Shown here in pieces: positions 8,793 through 17,489 of a stretch of DNA of 64,000 bases. Under the pieces are notes generated by a model. The model did not search any database and was not told where the DNA came from. It worked only from the letters and a program-made list of their open reading frames with translations. The stretch spans positions 17,572-81,571 of the forward strand of contig CAIFEQ010000002.1 in the NCBI GenBank assembly GCA_903789495.1, given 5' to 3'. Numbering within the stretch: the first letter of the stretch is position 1; each line of letters begins with the position of its first letter. Origin of the DNA: an uncultured Erysipelotrichaceae bacterium (GTDB lineage: Bacteria; Bacillota_I; Bacilli_A; Erysipelotrichales; Erysipelotrichaceae). The position numbers were made by a program, and so were the translations under genes.

Positions 8793-9641
8793 ATGAAAAC
8801 AGTCAGACTAAAAGATGGAACACCGGTTCCCGCTCTGGGATTCGGCACCTGGTATCTGGGAGAATCCAGCCAGAGCTATGAAAAGGAACTGGAGTCTCTT
8901 CAGTACGGCATTGAGAATGGGCTGACCCTGATTGATACGGCTGAGATGTATGGAGAAGGCGCTGCCGAAGAACTCGTCGGCAGAGCTATTCGTCCTTACG
9001 AAAGGGAAAAACTTTTTCTGGTCTCTAAAGTTTACCCTTGGAATGCTGGCAGGGACCATATCTTTACCGCCTGCGAGAACTCACTGGAACGGCTCGGTAC
9101 GGATTACCTGGATCTTTACCTTCTGCACTGGAATGGAAATGTTCCCTATGAAGAAACTATTGAATGCATGGAGGAACTGATCCGTCAGGGCAAGATCAGA
9201 CGCTGGGGTGTTTCCAATCTGGATACGGATGATATGGAATCCCTGATACAGGCCGGCGGCGAAAACTGCCAGACCGACCAGGTTCTCTATCATCTGGGAT
9301 CACGCGGCGTTGAGTATGATCTGCTGCCATGGCTGCGCAGACATGGAATGCCATTAATGGCATATTCTCCATTGGGCCACAGTGCCGCGATCCGCCGCCG
9401 GATCATTGCGAATTCTGCAGTCTGTCAGGCTGCCGAAGCTCATCACGCCTCTGTATATCAGGTAATGCTGGCATTTGTCCTGCGGCAGGACAATGTCTTT
9501 GCAGTGGTAAAGGCATCTTCGATAGACCACGTCAAGGACAATTTGGCCGCGGCCGAACTGCAGCTGACACCGGAAGAATATGTGGCCATTGACGCAGCCT
9601 TCCCAGCACCGAAGCAGAAAACGGCTCTCGACATGTTATGA
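8793..9641 (+). CDS. Aldo/keto reductase
   Basis: The protein has 282 residues from the ATG at 8793 (MKTVRLKDG), which follows AGGAAGGG; a longer frame from 8715 lacks a binding site and family-like sequence. Family marks are the catalytic Asp and Tyr in DTAEMYGEGAAEELVG, the Lys in LVSKVYP and the His in YLLHWNG. The fold is an NADPH-dependent TIM barrel. It probably reduces an aldehyde or ketone of a sugar or its breakdown product. Flanking terminators suggest a monocistronic unit, though it lies among three other same-strand metabolic genes. Confidence 0.88.
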   Translation: MKTVRLKDGTPVPALGFGTWYLGESSQSYEKELESLQYGIENGLTLIDTAEMYGEGAAEELVGRAIRPYEREKLFLVSKVYPWNAGRDHIFTACENSLERLGTDYLDLYLLHWNGNVPYEETIECMEELIRQGKIRRWGVSNLDTDDMESLIQAGGENCQTDQVLYHLGSRGVEYDLLPWLRRHGMPLMAYSPLGHSAAIRRRIIANSAVCQAAEAHHASVYQVMLAFVLRQDNVFAVVKASSIDHVKDNLAAAELQLTPEEYVAIDAAFPAPKQKTALDML

Positions 9642-9738
9642 GAAACTGTAGGCAGATAACATAAGTTTGAACTTTCTGATTTAAATTGAAAGAAAAGATT
9701 GCAGTACCGCGACTGGTCATGCACTTCAGCAAAAGATG

Positions 9739-9784
9739 AAAGCGGTTTTCTCTCCAGGAGAATTTCAGCCGCTTTTCCTTTTTT
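9739..9784 (+). terminator. Terminator hairpin between the aldo/keto reductase and permease genes
   Basis: AAGCGG pairs with CCGCTT around an inner TTCTC/GAGAA stem, followed by TTTTCCTTTTTTC. It ends less than 40 bases before the permease start codon. Confidence 0.7.
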
Positions 9785-9821
9785 CTATCATGAAAGTACT
9801 CAGAAAAGGGGTACTTACAAT

Positions 9822-11108
9822 ATGACAAGAGAATTATTACTCACCTTAATCATTCTCGTGCTGACCATCATCGGCTTTATGAGCGGCAAGTTCAAGCTTG
9901 GTCTGGTCGGCATGACCGCTGCCACTCTGCTGTGCCTCACAGGCGTTTTGACGGTTGGGGAAGCTTTCGCTTACTTTTCCAACCAGAATATGGTCATGGT
10001 TGTTGCCTTCTTCATTCTGGGAGGTGCTCTGACCAAGACCCATTTCACAGAAAAACTGAGAGTCTGGCTGCTGAAACACTCTTCCAGCGGGACCCGTCTG
10101 GTTGCCATGTACTTCCTGGCCTGCGCCCTGCTGGTTCAGATTCTGCTGCCGACCCCTTTGATTTCTGTCATGATTCCGTTTATGGATGCCCTGGATGAGA
10201 ACAGCGAAGTACAGCCTGCCAACCTTCTGTATCCAGGCGCTGTTGTTGCCCATGCCGCACAGAATGCCATTCCGCTGGGCTTCGGCCTGACGATGTTCGC
10301 CATGCTGAATACCTATCTGGATGCTTACGGTGTGGAAGCTCAGCTGGGGATGTTTGATGTCATCAAGGTCGCAATTGTTCCCTTCATTGTGCTGTATCTC
10401 TACTTTGTCTTCATCGGCTGGAAGCTCTTCCCCAAAGGTGATATCGATCGTTCCAAGATCGCCAAAGCCAAGGTCAAGGATGCCAGTGAATATGCAACTC
10501 CCGGCCAGGAAAAGCTGATCTATGCTTTATTCATCATTTCCATGGTTCTGCTTGCCATCGGTAAGAATCTCCCCTTCCCGATGTACATCATTCCGGTCAT
10601 CGCAGACCTGATTCTGCTGTATGCCAGGGTCATTAATGCGGCTGAAGTCAAGAAATACATGAATATGGATACCATCTTCATGCTGGGCGGCGTTCTTTCC
10701 CTGGCTACTGCCATGGCCAAGACGGGTGCTGGTGACTGGATCGCCAATCTGATTGTCAATGCGCTGGGCGGTCATCCTACCGGAATGCAGACACTCATCG
10801 CCTTCTATCTGGTGTCTTCCATTCTGACGCAGCTGATGTCCAACAGTGCAACCATGAACGTCTTTGCTCCGTTAGCCGTTGCCGTAGCAGTCAACCAGGG
10901 TTTCAATCCGCTGACATTCGTGGTTGCGATCGCCATCGGTTCTACGGCAGCCATGTTAACCCCTATGGCTTCGCCGTCCTGCGCTGTTGCCTTCGGTGCC
11001 GGCAATTACAATCAGAAGGACATCTTCAAGGCCTGCCTGCCGATCTGGCTGATCTACAGTTTCTGCGTCATCTTCATGGTCAATGTGTTCTATCCGGTTG
11101 CTGGCTGA
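9822..11108 (+). CDS. SLC13/DASS-like anion permease
   Basis: The protein has 428 residues and about 11-12 membrane helices. The repeated halves carry ILGGALTK and, near the end, SNSATMNVFAPLAVAVAV followed by GSTAAMLTPMASPS. The S-N-S/A-T motif and the TP motif are the sodium and carboxylate binding marks of the divalent anion:sodium symporter family. It likely imports a di- or tricarboxylate or related acid. The ATG at 9822 follows AAAGGGG; the frame upstream has no membrane character. The downstream isomerase gene suggests a sugar acid or polyol acid as substrate, which is inference. Confidence 0.78.
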   Translation: MTRELLLTLIILVLTIIGFMSGKFKLGLVGMTAATLLCLTGVLTVGEAFAYFSNQNMVMVVAFFILGGALTKTHFTEKLRVWLLKHSSSGTRLVAMYFLACALLVQILLPTPLISVMIPFMDALDENSEVQPANLLYPGAVVAHAAQNAIPLGFGLTMFAMLNTYLDAYGVEAQLGMFDVIKVAIVPFIVLYLYFVFIGWKLFPKGDIDRSKIAKAKVKDASEYATPGQEKLIYALFIISMVLLAIGKNLPFPMYIIPVIADLILLYARVINAAEVKKYMNMDTIFMLGGVLSLATAMAKTGAGDWIANLIVNALGGHPTGMQTLIAFYLVSSILTQLMSNSATMNVFAPLAVAVAVNQGFNPLTFVVAIAIGSTAAMLTPMASPSCAVAFGAGNYNQKDIFKACLPIWLIYSFCVIFMVNVFYPVAG

Positions 11109-11133
11109 TCGGATTCCCCACTGATGAAATCAC

Positions 11134-11167
11134 AGGCATGGGTTCTGCTGAGTCCATGCCTTTCTTT
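11134..11167 (+). terminator. Terminator hairpin after the permease gene
   Basis: AGGCATGG and CCATGCCT form a stem followed by TTCTTT, ending just before the ribosome binding site of the isomerase gene. It may act as an attenuator. Confidence 0.7.
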
Positions 11168-11184
11168 GAAAGGAGCAAATAAAC

Positions 11185-12015
11185 ATGAAACCAGCATTGC
11201 AGACGATGTGCATCAACGAAACCATTGAATCCGAAGGGATGCGGGCAGCGCTGCGGAAGGCTGCGGAAATCGGCTACGATGAGATTGAAATTTCCGGCCA
11301 CATTGATCTGACGGATGAAGCCATCTCCGAGTGCATGTCTGCATGTCAGGAATATGGTCTGCATGTGTGCGCCTTAAGCTGCGAGTACAGCGGGCCCTTC
11401 AGTAAGGCATCCTACTTCCCGGGGCAGAGATCCCTGCATCTGACCAGGGAAGGATTTGCCGAATGTGTCCAAACGGCAGAAAAGATGAACTGTGATATTC
11501 TGCGGTTCGCCGGCCTGCCGGTGGAATTTTTCCACAGCGAAGATGACCTTCGTTCCTATTTCTATGAAACGGAAGAATGCTGTCGGAAGCTGCAGGAAAA
11601 CGGTCTGCGTTTATGCGCCCATAATCATGTCGGAGAATTCGCCCGGCTGAACGGGAAAACATTCTTTGAATGGGCGCTGGAACTGGCACCGGATCTGAAT
11701 TTTGAAATGGATCTGTTCGGTGTGCAGATGAGCGGTACCTCCCCGCTGGATTTCCTCAGTCAGGCCAGGGGAAGAGTACCCCTGCTGCATGCTTCGGATA
11801 TATCCATAGCGGTGACCGAAGATCCCCGCTTCAGCCTGAACAATCTGCAGCGGGTTCCCATCGGCATGGGCAATTTCAACATGAAGGCGATCCTGAAAAC
11901 CGCTGAAGAATGTGGTACGGAATACTGCATCATGGAAGCTTCACAGCTGAAGGAGATCAGTTCATATGATGCCATGTCGGAAGCTCTGTCCTGCTATCGG
12001 GAGTGTGTTCAGTAA
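11185..12015 (+). CDS. Sugar phosphate isomerase/epimerase, xylose-isomerase-like TIM barrel
   Basis: The protein has 276 residues of the AP-endonuclease-2/IolE-like fold. Strand ends carry the usual metal-site pattern: EIEISG near residue 35, CAHNHVGEF near the middle, NFEMDLFGVQ, LLHASDIS and finally CIMEAS, giving the Glu, His, Asp and Glu ligands expected of this family. It probably isomerises or epimerises a keto sugar or hydroxypyruvate-like compound in the cytosol. AAAGGAG precedes the ATG. Hairpins lie on both sides. It points toward the convergent glucarate operon, with which it may share substrates. Confidence 0.8.
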   Translation: MKPALQTMCINETIESEGMRAALRKAAEIGYDEIEISGHIDLTDEAISECMSACQEYGLHVCALSCEYSGPFSKASYFPGQRSLHLTREGFAECVQTAEKMNCDILRFAGLPVEFFHSEDDLRSYFYETEECCRKLQENGLRLCAHNHVGEFARLNGKTFFEWALELAPDLNFEMDLFGVQMSGTSPLDFLSQARGRVPLLHASDISIAVTEDPRFSLNNLQRVPIGMGNFNMKAILKTAEECGTEYCIMEASQLKEISSYDAMSEALSCYRECVQ

Positions 12016-12043
12016 GTTCTTTCCGACTGCTGTCCTGAAAACA

Positions 12044-12077
12044 AGGTGCCGCGTAATCAGCCGCGGCATCTGTTTTC
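12044..12077 (+). terminator. Rho-independent terminator after the isomerase gene
   Basis: GTGCCGCG and CGCGGCAT form a stem, followed by TGTTTT. Confidence 0.75.
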
Positions 12078-12127
12078 ATATCTGTAACAGCCTGGGCAGT
12101 CAGCCTGCTGCTGGTACAGACTTTTTA

Positions 12128-12166
12128 GAAAAAAAATAGAGAAGCATCTGACGGAGAATGCTTCTC
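12128..12166 (-). terminator. Rho-independent terminator of the glucarate operon
   Basis: On the minus strand GAGAAGCAT pairs with ATGCTTCTC (12139-12166) and is followed by a T-rich run. It lies about 27 bases after the gudD stop. Confidence 0.85.
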
Positions 12167-12192
12167 GAATTAACAGGAGAAAATTACAGTAC

Positions 12193-13527
12193 TCAGCGCA
12201 CGAGTGCCGGTTTTTTCGGATCAAACTTCCAGCCCGGAATCAGATACTGCATGCCCCTGGTATCGTCTCTGCCGCCCAGGGCGTGATCTAGATAGAGCTG
12301 GTGCGCCTTTTCGATCTGATCCATATCCGGTTCAATGCCCAGACCTGGTTTATCCGGAACCTGAATGACGCCGTTCACGATCTGCAGCGGTTCTCTGGTC
12401 AGCCGTTCCCGGCCTTCCTGCCAGATCCAGTGCGTATCCAGCGCATTGTATTCACCCGGTACGGCGGCGCCTGTCTGGGTGCACATCGCCAGAGAAATAT
12501 CGAAGTGATTATTCGAATGCGAACCCCAGGTATAGCCGAGCTCATGGCACATCTGGGCAACCCGGACCGAACCCTCCAGGGTCCAGAAGTGCGGGTCGGC
12601 CAGGATGATGTCAACCGCCTGGGATTCCAGGGAGTGTCCCACCTGCCGCCAGTCGGTAGCGATCATGTTGGTGGCCGTCGGGAAACCGGTCCGGCGGCGG
12701 AATTCACTCATGATTTCCCGGCCGGAATAGCCGTTTTCCGCTCCGCAGGGATCTTCGCAGTACGTCAGAATGCCATGCATGCCTCTGACATATTCACAGG
12801 CCTGTTCCAGAGACCAAGCACCGTTAGGATCGAGATCGATGCGGGCATCCGGGAAAGCTTTTTTCAGTGCCCTGATACAGAGCATTTCCTGATCTCCCGG
12901 CAGCACACCGCCTTTGAGTTTGAAGTCCCTGAAGCCATACTTCTTCTGCACGACTCTGGCTGCCGCAACGATCTTATCCGCAGTCAGGATTTCTTCATTT
13001 CTGAGGCGGTACCATTCGACATCACTGTTTCCTTCATCCATGTAGTCCAGATCAGTCTTTTCCCGGTCACCGACAAAGAACAGATAGCCAAGATACCGGA
13101 CTTCATTTCTCTGTCTGCCTTCTCCCAGCATGTCACACACCGCCAGACCCAGATACTTGCCTAAGAGATCGAGACAGGGCGCCTCAATCGCAGTCAGAAC
13201 ATGGACACCGGTTCTCAGATCATAGGTCTGCTGACCTCTTTCGTCCTTTCCGCCTTCGGCATCCAGCATCTTTCTGACCTTCAGCAGAGTGTTCTTATAA
13301 TCCGCAATCCGGGTACCGATCACCAGCGGAATGGCTTCTTCCAGGGCTGCCGTGATCTTTTTGCCGCCCGGTACTTCACCAACACCCACATTGCCGGAAG
13401 AATCCCTTAAAACGACAACGTTTCGGGTGAAGTACGGAGCATGGGCACCGCTCAGATTTAATTCCATAGAGTCGTACCCGGCAACCGGATAGACTTCCAT
13501 ATGCTCGATGACAGGCACATTGCTCAT
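12193..13527 (-). CDS. gudD: Glucarate dehydratase
   Basis: The enzyme has about 444 residues and belongs to the enolase superfamily. It dehydrates D-glucarate (or L-idarate) to 5-dehydro-4-deoxyglucarate. The catalytic residues are visible: FKLKGG with the two lysines (about 207-209 counting from the upstream ATG), metal ligands in DLDPNG, YCEDP and ATNMIATD, and the general-base His in [11 protein letters not shown], which is the GudD signature. Length matches the family (about 445). Two starts are close: 13539 (MAKH) and 13527 (MSNVP). I prefer 13527 because AAGGAT lies eight bases before it. It is the last gene of the operon garR, lyase, gudD. Confidence 0.92.
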   Translation of the reverse strand: MSNVPVIEHMEVYPVAGYDSMELNLSGAHAPYFTRNVVVLRDSSGNVGVGEVPGGKKITAALEEAIPLVIGTRIADYKNTLLKVRKMLDAEGGKDERGQQTYDLRTGVHVLTAIEAPCLDLLGKYLGLAVCDMLGEGRQRNEVRYLGYLFFVGDREKTDLDYMDEGNSDVEWYRLRNEEILTADKIVAAARVVQKKYGFRDFKLKGGVLPGDQEMLCIRALKKAFPDARIDLDPNGAWSLEQACEYVRGMHGILTYCEDPCGAENGYSGREIMSEFRRRTGFPTATNMIATDWRQVGHSLESQAVDIILADPHFWTLEGSVRVAQMCHELGYTWGSHSNNHFDISLAMCTQTGAAVPGEYNALDTHWIWQEGRERLTREPLQIVNGVIQVPDKPGLGIEPDMDQIEKAHQLYLDHALGGRDDTRGMQYLIPGWKFDPKKPALVR

Positions 13528-13541
13528 ATGCTTAGCCATCC

Positions 13542-14468
13542 TTACTGTTCAATCAGGCCCATGTTGATCAGGACACTGTGCAGATTTTCCTTCTGTGCCG
13601 GGGTCGCTTCCTGAATCGGATCCAGGCACTTGCCAACCGCAAAGCCTTCCATCATCAGGCCCTCTTTGATTGCCTCGGGGAAGGTTCCCTGATTGGCCGC
13701 AATCCGCAGCGGTGCCAGCCTGTACTGTGCTTCCCGGGCACCGTCATAATCCCCTTCTGCCCACTTATCATAGATATCGGCCGCAATCCGAGGCGCCACA
13801 TTGGCTGTAGAAGCGATAGCACCTGACGCCCCGTACATCAAGGCCGCAAAAATCATCGTATCCTTGCCCATGATGACATTAAACTTATCCCGGATATCCA
13901 TGGTCAGACGCAGGTATTCTTCGCAGTTGGTCATATCTCCGGTGGAATCCTTGACGGCAATGATGTTGTCAAAGTCATGCGCCAGCTTGCTGACAACCGC
14001 AGGCTTGATGGTGATGTTGGTCTTGCTCTTGTTGTTGTACAGGATAATGGGCATATCCGTAGAACGGGCAATAGATGCATAGAACTCATAAAGTTCCTCA
14101 TCCGACTGAGAGACAAACATCGGCGTGAGAACAGACACCGCATCATAACCGCCCAGTTCTTCCACCTGGTGGACCATGCGGATGACATTGCGGGTGGCAA
14201 TGCTGGAGCAGCCAGCAAAAAGCTGAATCTTTCTGCCTTTGTCCGTCGTCATGTCACTGACCGCATCACGTACCGTCTTCAGGATTCTTACATAATCTTC
14301 GCCCTCGATGGCATAGAATTCGCCGGAAGTACCCAGCGGGAACAGCCCATGTACGCCGTTTTCAACAAGATGCCGGGAAAGCTTTCCCAGCATCTCATAG
14401 TTGACACTGCCGTCCGGATGGAACGGGGTGACAATCGGCGGGGTTATTCCATAAGGAATAAATGTCAT
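13542..14468 (-). CDS. DHDPS/NAL-family lyase, probable 5-dehydro-4-deoxyglucarate aldolase or dehydratase
   Basis: The protein has 308 residues of the dihydrodipicolinate synthase/N-acetylneuraminate lyase superfamily. Marks are GTSGE (46-50), the Tyr in IILYNN (144) and the Schiff-base Lys in [10 protein letters not shown] (173). The family acts on 2-keto acids through a lysine imine. In glucarate pathways a member called KdgD removes water and CO2 to give 2-oxoglutarate semialdehyde. Here no aldehyde dehydrogenase is adjacent; the next gene is garR, which needs tartronate semialdehyde. That argues for aldol cleavage to pyruvate plus tartronate semialdehyde, the job done by unrelated GarL in enteric bacteria. 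AAGGGTGAT precedes the start. Which reaction it catalyses is not settled by sequence. Confidence 0.85.
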   Translation of the reverse strand: MTFIPYGITPPIVTPFHPDGSVNYEMLGKLSRHLVENGVHGLFPLGTSGEFYAIEGEDYVRILKTVRDAVSDMTTDKGRKIQLFAGCSSIATRNVIRMVHQVEELGGYDAVSVLTPMFVSQSDEELYEFYASIARSTDMPIILYNNKSKTNITIKPAVVSKLAHDFDNIIAVKDSTGDMTNCEEYLRLTMDIRDKFNVIMGKDTMIFAALMYGASGAIASTANVAPRIAADIYDKWAEGDYDGAREAQYRLAPLRIAANQGTFPEAIKEGLMMEGFAVGKCLDPIQEATPAQKENLHSVLINMGLIEQ

Positions 14469-14517
14469 GACAGAATCACCCTTTCCGATTAAGAATGTCT
14501 GAAAAGAACCCTATATA

Positions 14518-15417
14518 TCAGCGTCCGAGCTTGATGTCGGTGAGCTTTTCGTAGTACTGCTCAATAGCGCTGTGATCAGCAGAACCCTTGCCCTCATTAT
14601 GCAGATACTGCAGGATTTCCTGCACCTGGGCGGTCATCGGCAGCGGCGAACCGACGCTGTGTGCGCAGTCCAGAGCATTGTTCAGATCCTTGATATGCAG
14701 ATCAATCCGGAAGCCCGGCTTGTCATTGCCTTCCATCATCATCGGAACCTTGGCGTTCATGACCGTAGAACCGGCCAGGCCGCCCTTGATGGCCTCGAAT
14801 ACCAGATGCGGGTCCACACCGGCCTTCTGCGCCAGAGTGAATGCCTCAGCACAGGCCTGGATATTGCAGGCCACGATGATCTGGTTTGCCAGCTTTGTGG
14901 TATTGCCGGCACCGACCTCGCCGCAGCGGACAACGGAAGCACCCATGGCACTCAGCAGCGGCTTGCATTCATCAAAGACCTCCTGCTTGCCGCCGACCAT
15001 GAAGCTCAGCGTGCCGTCAATGGCCTTCGGTTCGCCGCCGGATACCGGCGCATCAAGCATTTCAATGCCCTTCTTAGCCAGTTCAGCCGCAACTTCCTTG
15101 GCAGCAATCGGGTTGATGGAGGAGCAGTCAATATAGATCTTGTCAGAGGTCATGCAGTTGATCAGGCCGTTTTCGCCCAGCATGACCTGTTTGACCTGAG
15201 GAGAGTTCGGAACCATCGTGATGACGATATCGCAGGTTTTGCCGATCTCCTGGTTGGTGGCTCCCTTGGCGCCAGCCGCAACACAGATATCAATGTTTTC
15301 CTGATGCAGGTCGCTGACCGTCACATCGTAGCCAGCCTTGAGCAGATTCTTGACCATGGGCTTGCCCATGATGCCCAGTCCGATAAAACCAATCTTCTTG
15401 TCTTTTAAATCCGTCAT
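14518..15417 (-). CDS. garR: Tartronate semialdehyde reductase (2-hydroxy-3-oxopropionate reductase)
   Basis: The enzyme has 299 residues of the beta-hydroxyacid dehydrogenase family. It reduces tartronate semialdehyde to D-glycerate with NAD(P)H. The N-terminal Rossmann motif is GFIGLGIMGKP; the substrate-binding stretch is DAPVSGGEPKA; the catalytic Lys is in GNTTKLANQI. The ATG at 15417 (MTDLKDKK) follows AAGGAGA, and a short upstream extension of the frame is rejected. It is the first gene of the operon with the lyase and gudD, behind a sigma-A-like promoter. HIBADH or glyoxylate reductase are related alternatives, but the context supports GarR. Confidence 0.88.
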   Translation of the reverse strand: MTDLKDKKIGFIGLGIMGKPMVKNLLKAGYDVTVSDLHQENIDICVAAGAKGATNQEIGKTCDIVITMVPNSPQVKQVMLGENGLINCMTSDKIYIDCSSINPIAAKEVAAELAKKGIEMLDAPVSGGEPKAIDGTLSFMVGGKQEVFDECKPLLSAMGASVVRCGEVGAGNTTKLANQIIVACNIQACAEAFTLAQKAGVDPHLVFEAIKGGLAGSTVMNAKVPMMMEGNDKPGFRIDLHIKDLNNALDCAHSVGSPLPMTAQVQEILQYLHNEGKGSADHSAIEQYYEKLTDIKLGR

Positions 15418-15442
15418 ATTTTTTCTCCTTCTCTGCACAATG

Positions 15443-15472
15443 AATATATAAGCATCCGGGATCCTCTCTCAA
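15443..15472 (-). promoter_or_regulatory. Putative sigma-A promoter of the glucarate operon
   Basis: On the minus strand TTGAGA (15467-15472) and TATATT (15443-15448) are separated by 18 bases, each matching five of six consensus positions. Transcription would start about 20 bases before garR. No GG/GC pair typical of sigma-54 promoters is seen here. Confidence 0.6.
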
Positions 15473-15581
15473 TTTCAAATGAGAACAATTTTACGGATTC
15501 CACCTGCTGAAAAGCCAAAAAATCTTGCACATGAACAGATTCCTTTCAATGCATTTCAAGTTACTTGCAGAATGAAACAAT

Positions 15582-17486
15582 TCAGTCGGTGTTTTTCGGA
15601 CTTCCGATATTGTATTTCTTCATATAGCGCCAGAGCGTGGTCTTGGAAATACCCATCTCACGGGCCACCTGTTCCCGTGAACCCTGATACTTTTCCAGCA
15701 GACGGGTAATTTCGTAAACCTTCTTATCCTGAGAGGTGACGATATGCGTTTTCTCATCATCGAAGTGAATGGCAAAGGTCTGCTCCAGCTGACGGCGGAT
15801 GAACATCTCATTGGCTTCCCGCCGCTCACAGGTCAGCACAACCCGCTGACTGACCTGGAGAATCTGAGGAACATTGCCCGGCCAGCTGTATTCCTGGAGC
15901 GTCTTGTAAGCTCCGCTGGTCAGTCGGATATAACGGTTATATATTTTCTGCCAGTGCTTCAGACAGACATTGAACAGAACCGGAATATCTTCCGGTCTCT
16001 GCTCTAGAGGCGGCAGGCTGATCGTCACAACGCTCAGCGCATAGAGCAGTTCCGTGCTGAACTGTTCTTTGGCAGACAGGGCCTGCAGATCCTTGCTGGT
16101 TGAAGCAATGATGCGCATATCTGCTTCTACATTGGTTCCCTGAAAGGTACGATAGCAGCCGGACGCAATAATACTGATCAGTTTGTTCTGTGATTCCAGA
16201 GACAGACTGTCAATATTGCGCAGATAAAGGGTTCCTTCCTGAGCAGCTTCGACCATGGACAGGGAGGGATCTTCGCGGCCAAACAGATATTCATCCATTT
16301 TTTCCGGAGGATAGGCAGTGCAGTCTACAGAAACAAAGGGATTTTCTGCCACCATGGACGCATTGTGGATGCCACGGGCAAAGAAATCGCGTTCCACTCC
16401 CTGCGGTCCGCTGAGCAGAATCGGAACATGATGGCTGGCCGCCTTGCGTGCCCGTGTTACGTTCTCCAGCATAATGGCAGAGGCGTAATTCACATCCTCT
16501 AAATGCTGATTCGCCACAAAGCCCTTCTGCAGCATTTCCCGGCGCAGATCACTGTTCAGACGGCGGATGGTCCGGCCTTCCTGGAAGGTCAGATAGGCAC
16601 CGCAGATGGTTTCCGCAAGACGGATGGGAGCGATGTTTACTGCATAAACCGTCTGGTTATAACGGTACATCAGAGAATATGTTTCTTTTCCTTTTTCGAT
16701 GGTATCCTGCAGCACCTGCGTATCAAAACCGGGCAGAACTGCCGTGACGGTCCTGCCGGAAAGTTCGTGCTGATCTTTCTGCAGAATGCCTTGCATGACC
16801 CGGTTGGCATTGATGATCCGACACGTATTATCGATATGCAGAATGCCGTTGAAATTATTTTCGACAATGGCTTCTGCCTCAGCACTGCTCCGCCGCTTGG
16901 TATCAATGACTTCACACATCTGTTCCGCCAGAATCAGGGCATGATGCAGGCCTTCCGAACCGCCCTTGGCAAAATAGGCCGGTATGCCCAGCTCCCGGGC
17001 CAGGGCACAGCAGTGCCGCCCGCCGATGATGACATCCACACCTTCATTATTCGCCTTGATCATCAGTTCCCGGATATTATCGCCGGCTCCCACCAGCAGG
17101 GTCTGAATATCCGCGCCGAACAGTTCTGAAAAATGCGTGACATCGGGAAACATATTGGCATAGCCGATCAGCCTGATTCTGAGCCGATGATCCAGATGCA
17201 CTTCATGCATGATCTGATAGATCAGCACGGCTACTTCCTGCGCTGTGAGACTTAACGGCACGATCGGCACAGAGACTTTCAGCTGCTGATGCAGCATTTC
17301 TCCCTGCAGGCCGCGGGCAATGAACAGATCACAGCCTTCCGCTACGGCTTTTTCCGCATGCCTGACGACATCTGCATTGGGCAGCTGTTCAATGAACATC
17401 GGTTCCATGTGCTGATAGCCGCGTACGGCATCGGCCATTTCCTGGATCGACATGGAACCAGGCAGATAAATTCCGATCCTGGCCAT
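15582..17486 (-). CDS. PrpR-like regulator with degenerate AAA+ domain
   Basis: The protein has 634 residues: a PrpR_N-type sensor domain (about 1-180), a PAS domain (about 195-305), an AAA+ domain (about 325-560) and a Fis-type helix-turn-helix (REQVAREMGISKTTLWRYMK) at the end. It is built like a sigma-54 activator, but the working parts are lost: Walker A reads SGPQGVERD instead of GxxGxGKE, GAFTGA is absent after YLFGRED, Walker B reads GTLYLRNID instead of GTLFLDE, and the arginine fingers are replaced in FSTELLYAL. It should therefore not remodel sigma-54 holoenzyme. It is translated three bases after the CdaR/PucR-like gene, with AGGAGGG before its ATG, and is adjacent to the glucarate operon. 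Confidence 0.85.
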   Translation of the reverse strand: MARIGIYLPGSMSIQEMADAVRGYQHMEPMFIEQLPNADVVRHAEKAVAEGCDLFIARGLQGEMLHQQLKVSVPIVPLSLTAQEVAVLIYQIMHEVHLDHRLRIRLIGYANMFPDVTHFSELFGADIQTLLVGAGDNIRELMIKANNEGVDVIIGGRHCCALARELGIPAYFAKGGSEGLHHALILAEQMCEVIDTKRRSSAEAEAIVENNFNGILHIDNTCRIINANRVMQGILQKDQHELSGRTVTAVLPGFDTQVLQDTIEKGKETYSLMYRYNQTVYAVNIAPIRLAETICGAYLTFQEGRTIRRLNSDLRREMLQKGFVANQHLEDVNYASAIMLENVTRARKAASHHVPILLSGPQGVERDFFARGIHNASMVAENPFVSVDCTAYPPEKMDEYLFGREDPSLSMVEAAQEGTLYLRNIDSLSLESQNKLISIIASGCYRTFQGTNVEADMRIIASTSKDLQALSAKEQFSTELLYALSVVTISLPPLEQRPEDIPVLFNVCLKHWQKIYNRYIRLTSGAYKTLQEYSWPGNVPQILQVSQRVVLTCERREANEMFIRRQLEQTFAIHFDDEKTHIVTSQDKKVYEITRLLEKYQGSREQVAREMGISKTTLWRYMKKYNIGSPKNTD

Positions 17487-17489
17487 TCC

